A stretch of 64,000 nt of DNA from Daedaleopsis sinensis (Eukaryota; Basidiomycota; Agaricomycetes; Polyporales; Polyporaceae): positions 2,046,001 through 2,110,000 of the forward strand of contig CM066309.1 of assembly GCA_033807695.1 (NCBI GenBank), in the 5' to 3' direction. The translations under genes and the position numbers were made by a program. The notes under the pieces were generated by a model that was not told the DNA's origin, made no database searches, and saw nothing but the letters and a program-made list of their open reading frames with translations. Below, in pieces: positions 1 through 12,310 of this stretch (position 1 is its first letter; each line of letters opens with the position of its first letter).

Positions 1-3000
1 ACGTACACAACGTAACACATGTCCGCCTCGTACGTGTTCAGGCCTTTCCGCGGTCATCTTGAATGCCGTACTGATTCGATGCCTCCAGACAGATGCTCGA
101 GGCTTCGGATATCGTCTTGCGCACAATCTATCCGCGATCCATCTGGCATCCATCCATCGACGCTCGACCGCCGTACCGCTTTCGGGAACAGATAATCGCG
201 CGTCCACGGTGAACTTGTACGGACATCCATCGCATATCTCCACCCCCTCCCGCACATTCACCTCTTTTATCACGCATCTCGACGATCCAGACCAGATGAC
301 GCGCCCGGAGTCGCACATAGTTGAACAAACGTTCGTGCTCCTTCGTGCCCCCGGGATCTCCAACCATTCTTTCCCCAGAGAGATCCCGAGCAGCCCGTAT
401 GCCCCAGGTGCACGTTCTCGGCCTCCCCGACCCGCATTGGATCAGTACAATGCAGCGAGGCCGCGCAATACCAGTGTTGGTCCGTTATCTTCTCGGCCAT
501 CGACGACTCACCTTCCATATGCGCCACTCCAGCCCAATGTTTGCGATGTCTGAAAGAACCCGTCCCCGGCCCTCCTTCCACGACAAGATGTCGAAGCGTA
601 TGTGCCACCCACGCTCGGCTGGATCTTGTCGCCCTCGCTTCCCGCGAACGTCCCCGCGTGCCTTGCGAATCGTATGCGTCTCTCTAAGACTCTCAGCGCT
701 GGGATACACTGCGAGATCTCAGACGAGGGTGGGGCGCGAACAGCCTCCAGATCGTGGAGACGACATACAAATCATGTGCGTCCGCTCTTCCACACCATCG
801 CCAGCTTCTCATCTCATCTCCTAAGCTTTAGCTGAACAACCCCGGGACGATCGCGCTTCGCGCCCCGCACTCTCGTGGGTGCCCGGCCCAGGGGCCCTGT
901 CCGCCCGAAGCCAACGCAGTCGTCCGTACGCGTCTGCGCGCGTGCACATGATACGCAACGGATGACGACAGACGTTCGAGCGGGGCCGCAGTGCATTCCC
1001 CCGGAGCGGGACAACACAGCCAGCCGATCGCGTCGAGCCACGCGCACTCGCGTGTCGGTCCCGGACGGCCGTGCCTCGGAGCACGCTCGGGATCGCGCAC
1101 CGGAGGAGGATGTCCCCATTTCTCGCGCAGCGCGGACGCCCCCGGGCGCGGACAATGTCGTCGTTCCAGGTCCGACGGATTTCCCAGTGTTTGTGCATCA
1201 TGCACCTACCCGTGTCACTGCACTATCTTTGTGCCACCCGGGGACAAGCAGATGTCCGCACGCGCACGCGGGTCCTGCGTTCTGGCGGTGCGTGCATACC
1301 TGCATACCTTCTCTTACGACGTCCCTTTCTCGGCGATGGGAGGTGCTTGTCCGCAACGGGCTAAATCGCCTCTCAAACGCGCTTCCCGTTACGTGTCTTG
1401 CCTTAGGTGGCCGGCGCAGCTCAGCACAGACAGGTTCTGCGTCCTCCTTCTCCTTCGTCGACGCCGATAGGCCCAGCGTCCGCGCGAGAGACGAGGGCGA
1501 GGAACCCCGCGATAAGCCCACACGTGGAGTCCGCCTCGCATACGCAAGCTGCGTAGTACGTGTCGCCAGCCCCCCACGACGCCCGCGATAAAGGCGGGGA
1601 GCACGGAGACGAGGGAGGGGGGCGTGGCGGGCGCCCTAGCCGGGTCTCGTAACTCTGCACAAGCGGGCGAGAAGCCACGGATGTCGGGCCCGGGGTTGCG
1701 AGGCATCTCTCCGAGGAAGCGCGATTGCCAAAATACCGCGCAGCCTCGTGGCCACACGTTCTGGCAGTCGTGGACCGCGCTCGCAGAAAGAAGGTTCATG
1801 CTGTGAACGAGTGCATGTATAGTTCATTTCGGCGTTGCCCGGGAGGCTTGGCTGCGAGCCTGTGACACTGCCGCTGTAAGATGGACGTGGGGACGTTGGA
1901 CGGCTGAGATTACGAGACCAGAACCTTGGCCTGACGGAGCCTGACGGGCTCTGTGAATGTGGAAGAACGAGCACGATGCGGAGGAATGGTGCGTGGATGG
2001 ATGCCAGGGGACGGATGGTTCCACATTTCTTCCGGCGTTTCGGGACGCTGGAGAAGGGCGGTGACCAGGGAACGAGTTACAGAGTCCAGGAATCAAGACG
2101 CAGAATACAGTTGACGATGTGAGACACGGTGGGAATCCTGAGCGGCGACCATAGCTAAATGGATACGACGTGCGACAGCGTCCGACTGGCGTGTCCTTCT
2201 CTGCCTCCGCCACTGTCGGCCAATCGAGCTGCCACACCGATGCTAGACCGAGACCGCCAAGTCCGACATGAATGGATGTCTGACCGAGTGCGCCCTAGTG
2301 CGACCATAGGCTACAGCTTCAGAACACCTACTACTCAGGAAGCCCAGAGACATTCCGACCCGACGGATGCAAAGTTCGCGCATGCGATATCGATACAACG
2401 ATGATCACAGCTCGGGCCTCGAGGCCATGGGCGGACGCAACGTGCAGTCGCGCCTGCTGCTATCTTGCCGGCTGAGTGGTGCGGGGACGCCTAGCGAGCA
2501 ACGAGGGAGGCGGCAAGCACATACGCGAGGGAAGCGATTAGACTTGGTGCGCGCATCTCCAACCTGGCGGGTCGTGCGAGCCTGAACGCGCCACAATCCG
2601 ACCTATCCCCAGCCGGGCCCGTTACATGCGGACGCGCCGTCACACGAGGGGGCTGCGTTGGGGAGTTCGAGCGGCGATTGGTCGTGCAGGGAAGTGCGTT
2701 GGCGATGGGAAGGGTGGTCCAGGAGCACAGTAGCAACCGCCTTGTGGCCATGCGGTTCAGATAGGGCGACGGGAGAGGCGAAGGAAGCCGCTGTGTACGA
2801 CATCTGGGCCAGGTCGTTCTCACCGAGCAGCTGCAAGATACGCAGCAAATTTGCCCGAGCATCAGCATCAGGTTCGGGTTGATTCGTGAATTGTGGCCGA
2901 GCCTAGTGTAAGGCGTCAGGGAGTACCTAGTGCGGTAATAACTCCTCCGAGACGCATCAATCATGCCGCGTACCTCCGCATGTTTCGAGGCTCCGCGCAT

Positions 3001-4080
3001 CTACGGACATAAGTCAGTCAAACAGTCAGATGTGGTTCGGAAATTTTCCTACGGAGGGGGGAAGATAAGGCGCTATTTTTATGTTGACTGCAAACTTACT
3101 TCTAAGGTGAAAAAGCGTGTTAGGAACGTTCAGCTCGATAAGATGATACAATTTGAGCCTGCAACGCGGTGAAGGGGTCGAAATCTGCAGCAGGATGTGA
3201 CGAGAACAAGTTGTCCCCCGAGGTATTGTGTGGTGGGCTAGGCTGCGGGCAACGCCACATCCATGCCACCATGCTGGTGTCTCTTCACGTTCGTTAACGT
3301 TCAGCATCGGTGTGGCATTCGACAAGGTTTGAGTACGACGACCGCGGCAGCACTGATGTGCGACAGTTAGGTTTGATAGGAGGCTGACTGATACTGAGAA
3401 CCGTCCTGAAGAACCATCCTGAAGAATTTCATCAATCTGCTGTGCGTCAAGATAGGGGATGGATGGCTCTCACACATCAGCTTCCCCGCCCTGAAGTAAG
3501 CATGTTGGGTAGCCTCGTGTATGCAATGGCCTCGAAGGGTTCCGACGCCCGACGACGCCGAAGAACGACCTCCACAGCCCGGCGGGAGATGTTGCGATCT
3601 CCAGATGGCACACGCTGCTTGACTGACGCGTAGGTCCAAAGGGGACTACGCACTACCCACCTAGGATATGTGTCACGCCCGTCCCTTTGCCTTAGAGACT
3701 TCCTGCAGGACGACATGGTGAGTAAGTATAATATACTAGTATCTATGCGAATGAGAGTATCTCACCGGGCTCGCGGACCAGTTCCCTAGTAGCGCTATCT
3801 TGTGCAGACGAAACGTTGCGGCCGTTAGGATTGTGTTAATGGAGAGCGAAGACGGTGGCGTGCTGGCAAGAGCACATCCTGCAGCAGCCTGCCACAGCGA
3901 CTCGCGATCTCAGCGAGGTCACGAAGGACACGATCACCTGCTCGTCCCGGATCCGGCCGGAGGACAAAGTAGGCGCTTGTCTAGTACCAAGATGCATGAT
4001 GATGATGCAGCTCAGGCCTGTAGTACTTGCAGTCTGTTCATTCCAGGTTCATTCGCTCTCTTCTTCTCGAGAATCGGATT
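1..4080. other. No recognisable gene; GC-rich and low-information DNA
   Basis: I read all six frames and see no conserved motif, no exon chain and no tRNA. A GC-rich block at about 830-1640 opens long frames on both strands at once (for example a 238-codon frame at 875-1591). Its Arg/Pro/Ser/Thr-rich composition and the overlapping open antisense frames are what chance gives in GC-rich DNA. A short imperfect direct repeat (CCRTCCTGAAGAA, two copies) lies near 3400-3427. Decayed coding sequence could be hidden here, because a decayed gene starts right after it. Confidence 0.5.
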
Positions 4081-4099
4081 AGGTCTTCACACTCAAGAT

Positions 4100-6250
4100 T
4101 TGTAGCCCACCACATACACCTGCCGCTGCCAAGTGCGCGACGATCTCCCACAATGGGAAAGAGGAAATGGGAGGGTACGTCGGCTGTGTCTCGTTCGCTC
4201 CCAAGGATGCAACGTCGCGAACAAGGACCTGGAAGATGACGAAGTCGAAGAGTCGAAGGCAAAGCTTCCCCAATGGCAAGACCCCCGTGTCGTGTCCTCC
4301 GACCGTGAGGCTTCGGTGACTCACTCGCTAATCGCACAGTCGTGATCTCTCTGCAAAGCGAGATCACATCCGAAGCGCTTTGAAAGAAGGACAACAAGCT
4401 GCAAGGCGCGGAGAAGGTGGAATGACCGAGTAGGGAAAGGAAGACTCGAGTATCGGTACGAATACTTACGATCCCCACCCGTCTCACGCCCTGATGAACG
4501 TTTCTTCTATTTTCTGAAAGCAGATGCCATTTTCGAGACTTTATCGACCGTGTTTGCTGCGAAAAAGCTGCACTTCAAGGTTCCCCTCGGTTAGATACTC
4601 TCAGAACAGGACTACTGGATTCGCAGCAGCGAAGAAAGCCAAGCCTACGGTCAAAGAAGAAGGCCGAACCGGCACCACAGCCGTCTATTCGTACGCAACC
4701 TCCCCTTCGACATCACCGAGTAGGATCTGCACGCCATCTTACTGCCATACGCCCCCGTCTACTCCGTTCACATTCCTCTCGCACCCCTTGTCTTGAACGA
4801 GGATGGTGTGAAGACCGAGCAGGAAGTCTCGGGGTCGGTTGATGCGCTCGAAGAGCTTTGGTTTCTATGCTCAACGATCGCAAGGACGCGGATCGGAGCC
4901 TGAGGAAGCGAAGATGAAGGCGGAGAACGATGATAGGGTAACGAGCGGGTGAAGACGAGTCGGAAGACCGGAGTTAGGGGGCAGTAACTTCACGACAGCG
5001 AGGATGACCAGAAGCCAGCGAATCTGACTCCACCGCCGCCTGAGGTCAATTCTACAGTGTTTGTACGGAACGTAATTTCTGAAGCCACGGAGGACGGCCT
5101 ACTGTACGTTCATGGTGACAGCTACTGGTCGCTCGAGAGGGACAGGCTCGGCAAGGAGGATGCAGACAAAGTCATGGAGCAGAGCGACATTCCTGGTCCG
5201 GAGACGGCGGGAGATAGCTTGCGATAGTGGGTATACCGCTCCATGACGCAGCAGTGTACTTTCCCTCATTCCCGTTTACAGGCCAATAAGATCCCAATTA
5301 CTGTCCCTACTCACACTAAATCCATCGGTATCCATGCTTCAGAATCTCGTGCTACATGGGCAACGCTCGACGTGAACCGCGCAGTCTCGAGAGACGAGAC
5401 GAGCAAGCTCAAGAAGGCCGACAAGCGGCAAGGCGAGAAGGCGAACAAGCGTGAACCTGTACCTTCTCCGGGAAGTCTGGGAAGAGTACCAAATGATTTC
5501 GATAACGCATTTTCACCTTCAGCAACGCACATGTTACATATTGCAGTCATACTTCCCAACTCGCATGCTTGGAATCCCTACCTCCCTGATAGATGGAGAA
5601 GTGGACATAGTTATTCGATCAGCGCCGCACCCTCCTACGCCCGAACCCGTCTCAGCAAACGACAGCCCCCGCTGCTCGGAATCGTGGTCGAACGAATGTT
5701 GAAGCAGCGCGCCATCCACGCTTTCCGCAGAAAGTAAGGCCGGCACAGATGACGAGGACGCGGACGCGAACGTGAAGACGGAGGACGCGTCCACGTCCTC
5801 CACAAAGCACCAAAACGCGGGCATTGGCAAGGGCAAAGGGCGCGCGACCAGAGTCAAGCAGGCGAAGATCGCAGGAACGCGTCGACCGGTCTATTTACGG
5901 TTTCCTGGAGCTCGACACGCTTGCGGACCGTTGGGCGGCGGAGCTCGACGCTGAGAAGCGCAAGGACGGACGAGACGCGCTTCAAGCGTATCAGCGAGGA
6001 GGTTTCTCAATTGAGAATATCCAGGTCGCCCAGCGGCGCACGGAAGACCGGTGCGGGGAAGGGGGGGAAGGTTAGGAATGACCGCAAGGTTGGTGTCGCA
6101 GACTCAGGGTAAGTTCTTGCGAGACGGTTCGATGGGTAAGAAAGCCAGGAAGGTGCAGCCGCGACAGTCTCTTCCGAACGTGAAGAGTGAGGATGCGGCG
6201 AAGCCGCCCAGGCCAGTCTGAAGTATGGTAAACGAACCGTAGGGAAAACA
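4100..6250 (+). pseudogene. Relic of a NOP4/RBM28-like nucleolar RNA-binding protein
   Basis: Pieces in different frames line up in the order expected for Nop4/RBM28, the multi-RRM nucleolar protein needed for 60S ribosome maturation. Near 4165-4210 a fragment resembles the end of the first RRM (GGYVGCVSFAPKDA). At about 4680-4780 there is an RNP2-like LFVRNLPFDITE, interrupted by TAG, then an LHAILLPY stretch. At about 5045-5100 comes TVFVRN followed by SEATED. At 5370-5475 the linker reads TLDV..AVSRDE.SKLKKA...ANKR and, in another frame, NLYLLRE. At 5540-5735 VILPN, then ARTRLSKRQPPLL and VVERMLKQRAIHAFR. At 6000-6045 FSIENIQVAQRR matches the C-terminal Nop4 element. Many frame changes and stops separate the pieces, so no functional product is likely. 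Matching the family by eye is strong for the TRLS...ERMLK block and weaker elsewhere. An intact copy presumably lies elsewhere in the genome. Confidence 0.8.
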
Positions 6251-6415
6251 TCGCCTTCATAACCCGTGAACCCGGTTGGTTCTTCTACCGCAAGCGGAAA
6301 GAGAGGAAGGTGAAGAATGCGCGGGGACAATAGCCATCTCCCTGACATCCCTGTAGCTCATCAGCAATGTACGAGTAGATCTTCCGCGGTACATGATGAT
6401 GTAACGTATCTAGTC

Positions 6416-8185
6416 TCATACTCTTGGCGGTGCGGGTATCAGGAGATCATCCCAACTCGTCCGGATACGAGGGATATCCTTCGGTCGGAGCGGAATGAAC
6501 CTTTGGTACTGCTGTTGACATAGCTCTTGGAATTCGCGCAATATGGTGGGCTCAATCCTCCCAGTGCAATTCTGCACACGCAAAGAGTCGTTCGTGTCAG
6601 TGCATAGCAGTGAGAGGTTGAAAGTGTCCCGATAGACTCACCTTGGGGATGAAAGGATCGAGGACGATCAATCGATGCTCGGATTCCGACTTCGTCTGCT
6701 CAATACCAAACAGAGTTGGCGGTAAAAACGTGGCCGCGTCCATCTTCACGAGGCCGCCGTCGCGCATGCTGACGACCACGTCAGAGGATCGATAGTCGTG
6801 TTCATACCCCCAGTATCTACCCAGCGCACCGGTCAACCTCATCCGTATAATCGATAGTGAGTTGTGAGCGAGAGGCGTACTTGAACCATGTCCGGAGGCC
6901 ACCCAGTAGATGGCAGTTTTCCGGCGGTCTCCAGCTAGGAGCCGTGCCCCACTGGATATCGACCCTAGTGTATGCGTGATGCGCACCGTCCCACTGGACG
7001 ATCCAGTGGTACTTATCTACGACGGGATATCTGTCTCCCTGCAGATTGGGCAAAAGATTCTTGCTCTGCGCAACGTACGCGTCAGAGAGAACGAGTGCCG
7101 CGAGCGAGCCAAACTCACTTGGAAGAGTGCTACAGTCATCAGTGTCAATGCATAGCTGCTGAACGAACGTTGCTGGCCCTTAGCCGGTGAAGGCGAGTTG
7201 AGATCCACATGAGTTGCCCAGTTCTTGATTTTTCGAAGCAGCGGTGCAAGCGGTGGAAAGCTTAGGCAGTACTGGCGAAGGAGGCGGGTGTTGTACACTC
7301 CGAGCCGGTTGTTGATGTTCAGGTCGGAGGACATGCCAGTCACAGGATCTGTCAGCTTCACTTTGGGAGACCAGCTCAATGAGATGCGTGCTTCGCTCGA
7401 CGAGGATGCCGTATACTGACCTATTGGAACAGCGGCTTTAGCGACATAGTCAACATTCTGATAGCCCTCTTGTTCGAAAATCCGCGCTAGAGATCTAACC
7501 CTACGTTAACGTCGTAGTTCCTCGTGCGTATTCGACAAAGACGTACTGAACATTATATATAGCTGGAGGTAAAGATGTTTAGATTATGTCTGAGACTCCT
7601 GCATAAAATGGTTGGGACTCACGAGGTCTCCGGTTATATTCCTTGAACGTTCGAAATCCATTAGGGTAGGCCGGATCCTCGATGGGTTCGAGTCAGTCCG
7701 TTAGTCCTTGAACAGGCTCAATGGCAATGCTCACGAGAACGCAAAGATCGACGTCGCTCGACGCTCGGCCAGCGCCATAGCAAGTGCTTCCAAAAGGCTC
7801 TACGATATACTTGATACCGAAGTTCTTGTTAATGACTTCTTGGACCCGTTTAATCATCAATGTTCGATTGATCTTCTGCCGCGACAACTCGCTCACACGT
7901 TCCTCGAAATTCGGATAGTTTGTAAACGCATCATCCTCCGATCTCCGCGAGGGCGTAGACAGCTATCATGCAGGGTGAACAATGAATAACGACCCAATTC
8001 CACAAACTACGTACAGGTAGAATGTTTGGGAGTGAGATTTTCGTCCGTCGCCGTGTGGCGCGGCTCACTCTCGGGCCTCGCTGGCCGGTCCGATGTGAGA
8101 GGGTGGGGGGACTTTGCACACAAGCTGCAGCTTCAGTGCTGGTGTAGAAACTCTGGTCAATATAAAAGTGACAAAAACGTGGCAA
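6416..8185 (-). CDS. Cid1-type terminal nucleotidyltransferase (non-canonical poly(A)/poly(U) polymerase)
   Basis: This adds untemplated A or U residues to RNA 3' ends in the cytoplasm or nucleus (family knowledge). The catalytic site is visible near 7740-7800: FGSTCYGAGRASSDVDLCVL fits hG[GS]x(9-13)DhD. The third Asp is in SDLNINNRLG (about 7330). It is followed by YNTRLLR, the IKNWA helix and SSYALTLM, all typical of the family's central domain. The PAP-associated part reads RYWGYEHDY and LIVLDPFIPK (about 6655-6815). The last exon, 6416-6571, splices cleanly after IPK and ends TSWDDLLIPAPPRV-stop. Small introns separate the blocks, with good junctions at GTCAGT (7418) and GTGAGT (7115). 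The start is uncertain: 8185 is the first ATG of an open stretch that joins in frame through a GTACGT...TAG intron to the catalytic exon, but an earlier exon is possible. No key residue is missing. Confidence 0.8.
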
Positions 8186-8925
8186 TGTTACAGATTAAAT
8201 ACCTGAGACATTTGCGGACAATGTCCCATCGTCCCGACTCCAGTTTGTGTGGAAGCGTGCTACGAGGATTTGTGCGATATGAGGTTGCTTGACTTTCAAC
8301 GATTTGAGGCGTGCAAGATTATGCACACGTACCGTAGAGAAACGAGACTGGAGTTCATACTGTTCTCTCGACACTCTCGCCCTAGTGTCCTATGCAACGA
8401 TACTGCGCGGGGGTCGGATATAGACGAGCAGTGCTGTAAAGCAGACATGGGTTATGCATATCGAAATGTTGAGCATGGCATTGGGACTATAAGACGGGGT
8501 TCATATTGCAACGACATACCAGAGTAAGATGCCCTCCTTGAAGTCCGTATAGATCTGCGATACAACGCTGCAACCAGTCGTCACCGATAGCTAATTAAGA
8601 GGAAAAGCTACTGCCGATGGTGTAACTAGTGGTTGCCGTCAGGAGCAAAGAGATGGTCAAGCATTGAAGCAATGCGAATATTCTCGCCGTCACCGATCAG
8701 ATTCAACGTTCCTTAAGCGCAAGGCGTCGGCCCGAAGCGTTGCGGTCAGCAGCGCTTAACTAGTAGCGATGGCACGTGGCCGGTACATCTGTAGACGCCG
8801 ACTCTCTTTCGACTGAATTTTTGAGTCTGAGTAGCCACTGACAACTGGTAGTCGATCTCTTGAGCTTGACTTTGCTACTCGTTCATCTTACTTACTATTA
8901 GCCCGCTCACATCTCCTCATACAAA
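8186..8925. other. Intergenic region between the nucleotidyltransferase and eIF3l genes
   Basis: This is a divergent promoter region of about 740 bp. It could contain an unrecognised first exon of the minus-strand nucleotidyltransferase. I see no conserved coding block, no clear TATA box and no RNA gene. Confidence 0.5.
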
Positions 8926-11289
8926 ATGTCTCAGCACAGAAAAGCTCTCTGGGAAGCCGATCTGGACGAAGACCTTCAGGACGTCGACCTCAACCTCGCT
9001 ATCGGCACCTATGGCCAGAACGGACTCTATGAAGATGGTACGTTTGTCAAGCTGTCTCCGACTCGTTGCTCGCTTTCAACATCTCCGACCGTTAGCACAG
9101 TCTAGAATAGACGAAGCAACAATACTTGCAGTACAGCAGCAGATGGCTCAGCAGGCCGCGTTTGCTCAGATCCCCGATGTCGTCAAGCGCGTGAGTAGAC
9201 AGGCTCGTATTTCCACCATCCCACTCAAGTTCTCCTAGTTCATCGCCCACTTCCATAAAGCCGTACTGGATAATGATCTTGCCGAAATTACTGTCGCGTA
9301 CGAGAGTGGTTGGAACCGGTTGACGGAGAAGTTCTATGCCAAGACCGAATGGCCGGAGGCGGAAGTCATCGCTCCCTTGGTGAATGATGGTACGTACCTC
9401 GAAGTGTTAGTGGTCTTCTAACCTCAAACCTCCCCCAGACCCGATCTTCCTGATTCTCTACCGTGAACTCTACTACCGCCATGTCTACTCGCGCCTCAGC
9501 CCCGATATCGACGACCGTTTTCATTCCTACGAAAACAGTTGCGAGCTGTTCAACTATCTCCTTAGTAAGTCATTCTCTCTCCCTCGAAACGCATGGGTTT
9601 TGATTGTGGCCTGGCAGACTCCGATGGTCCAGTATCTCTCGAGCTTCCCGAACAATGGCTGTGGGACATCATCGACGAGTTCATATATCAATTCCAGTCC
9701 TTTTGCGTATGGCGCTCGAAGGTCAAGTCAAAGACAGAAGAAGAGCTCACATTATTGGCGGATGGCAACCAGGTATGTTTCATCACGACTCGCCTTGGAA
9801 GGTTTAGCATGAACTGGCTGTTAGGTTTGGAGCTCGTACAGCGTTTTGAACGTTCTCTACTCCCTTATCCAAAAATCGAAGATCAACGAGCATCTAGTTG
9901 CTCTACAAGAAGGGAAGAGTGCAGAGGAGATTGCGTAAGTTCTTTTGCTCTGGCTGAACCATAGGGTCCCTAGACAACCCTCTGCAGTGAACTTGTTGGA
10001 GAGTACGGCACCAAGCCCCTCTACAAGCTGCTTGGTTACTTCAGTGTCATCGGTCTCCTCCGCGTTCACAGTCTTCTCGGTGACTTCACACTCGCGCTCA
10101 AAGTGATGGAAAGCGTCGAGTTGAACCAGAAGGTGGGTTGCGATTCTCGTGTAATACCGGATACGCTGATCTCAGTCTTCCCGTATAGTCCCCCTTCACC
10201 CGCGTAACAGCCTGCCATGTGACGACCTACTACTATGTCGGCTTTTGCTATATCATGCTGCGCAGATACCCCGACGCCATCCGTGCTTTCGTGTCCATCC
10301 TGAACTTCATCCTGCGGATGCGGCAGTACCACACAAGGAGCTACCAATACGATCAGGTTCGCCGCCATCTTTTTAGTTGCACGCATCTCTTGCTGACGAT
10401 CTCTTATAGATTAACAAAACCGCAGATCGGATGTATGCGCTGTTTGCGATCTGCAACGCCCTCTCGCCCACTAGGGTAGACGATAACATATCTAACATCG
10501 TGAAGGAGCGCTACGGGGAGCAGTTCACAAAGATGTCTCGGGGGTGCGTGCGACAGTTTTGTCCGCTTGGAGAGTCCTGTTGTTCACATCCGTTGTCCTG
10601 TGCAGTGAGGAGGGAATCCCTGCGTTCGAAGAGCTCTTCCTCTACGCTTGTCCAAAATTCATCTCCGCCAACCCCCCACCGTACGACGATGAGACCCTCC
10701 TCGCAACATACATCCAGGATCCCCCGGTGGAGCCTGCCCAGCGCCATCTCTCCTTGTTCCTGTCGGAAGTGCGCGCACAGGCCCCGGTCCCGACGCTCCG
10801 CAGCTTCCTCAAGCTCTATGCCAGCCTCGACGCCAACAAGCTCGCGGGCTTCCTCGACGCGGATGAGGAGGAGATGGTGCAGCAGCTGATGGTCATGAAG
10901 CAGGCGAGCAGAAGCGTCAGCAGGGTCGACAACGAGAAAGGTCTCCTGGGCGGGCAAACGATCTCGACGAGCGACTTGGACTTCGTCATCAACGGGGTAC
11001 GCACCTTTCTACATCGCGAAAATGTCAGGAGCTGATTGTGTCGCGCCGTGCACAGAACATGATCCGCATCGCTGAGTCGACCGTCGGGAGGCGGTACGCC
11101 GGCTGGTTCATCCGCAACACGGAGCACGCGCAGCGTGTCCTCGACACCCTGCGCGGCGCACCGCTGCCTGTCCCGTCGAAGGCTGCGCCTCAGCCCGCGG
11201 AGGCGGGCAAGGACGCTGTCACGGCGCCCGCGCCCGCGCCGACGACTGGCGGTAAAAAGGTCGCGTGGGGCAGCGCGAAGGCGGCCTGA
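8926..11289 (+). CDS. Eukaryotic translation initiation factor 3 subunit L
   Basis: This is a subunit of eIF3, which scaffolds the 40S pre-initiation complex in the cytoplasm. It starts [20 protein letters not shown]; exon 1 (8926-9037) ends with phase 1 and joins at 9132 after TTGCAG. Characteristic eIF3l blocks follow in order: [50 protein letters not shown], then [19 protein letters not shown] and [20 protein letters not shown], and [18 protein letters not shown]. The C-terminal PCI-like part (about 10600-11140) ends in [20 protein letters not shown] low-complexity Pro/Ala tail and [11 protein letters not shown] follow, to the stop at 11287-11289. About eleven exons give close to 590 residues, a normal length. 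All blocks are intact, so this is a housekeeping gene under normal constraint. Confidence 0.95.
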
Positions 11290-12241
11290 GCTCCGGCTTG
11301 CTCACTGTGTTGTTAGTGCGATATCGATGTGCTAGTATACGCTGCGCTGTGTAGCCCTATCTTTCTGAGATGTGTAGTATGAATCGTTCTGCCTGGAAGA
11401 CCGGCCGACCGGTGACAGTTTCATGGATGCGTTGCGGGCCTGAGATTCGTGGATCGCAACTACGTACGTACAATGCTTGCTCACTGCCCATATATCGGCT
11501 GATGCTCCTCACGTCACGACAGGACATCTATGTCGTTGAGTCGTGTCGCTGTTCCCGATTGAGTGAATTTCCCCCTTCCAGTACTCTCGAGTACAACTTC
11601 ATAAACCAGCTTGGCAGCCATGGGTTCAACAAGGTTCGGGTCAGCCTGTTTCTTGGCGGATCCAATGCTTTTACACGGACCTGATCTACTTCTTTGCAGT
11701 CGCAGGGAAGACCGTGGCGTTCGAACACTTTTTTCTTGGTTCTACCGTGGGCTACAGGTGCCGATTACATCCCGGTAGCTGGCACTCATCGCACTCCTGC
11801 CTCACGATTCACTACGATGACACACTATTTACCCCTTCGGCTTCGGTGAGTAAATTTACACGCCATGTACTGACATTCCTTCTCAACGCAGCATCGTAAA
11901 TCCTAAAGCTACGACTGTGAAGTTCATTTGGCGTACAACCGACAGCGCTTGCCACCGTGAGGCGGCTGACTCTGGGTCTCGTCCTTCTGCGAGTTTCACT
12001 GGCAAGTCGTCAACACTGCGTACGCGATTTCATCCCAGGTCGCAAAGCTCCTACGGGCATCGATACCGCATGGAGCTAGCAAGAGACGGTGAGTGTGTGA
12101 AAACAATGACATGCGCACATCTGCATCTGTTACTCGATATGAGGCATGTCGTAGTCAACTTCCCGACAGCTGCACTAACGAGTTACTCTCAATAAAGCAA
12201 CCTTAATAGCAACGTAGGTCAGGGCATCTGGTAACATCTCA
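11290..12241. other. Intergenic region with unassigned exon-like stretches
   Basis: Two stretches (about 11720-11850 and 11893-12095) are bounded by GT/AG-like sites (a GTGAGT at 11848, AACGCAG near 11891). They can be read in continuous frames, but I recognise no family and find no convincing start or stop. They may be a decayed gene or chance. Confidence 0.35.
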
Positions 12242-12249
12242 TATATAAG
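12242..12249 (+). promoter_or_regulatory. TATA box upstream of the gene at 12311
   Basis: TATATAAG lies 62 bp before the ATG at 12311, followed by a pyrimidine-rich leader. The spacing and match suggest a focused promoter. Confidence 0.6.
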
Positions 12250-12310
12250 TCTCAACGAAACCCACTCATAACCATCCGATCTAACCCTCACACTCGTCTC
12301 AGTGCACACC

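Noticed and set aside
875..1591. 238-codon gene in the GC-rich block
   Set aside because: Composition is GC-driven, the opposite strand is also open, and there is no motif or exon structure.
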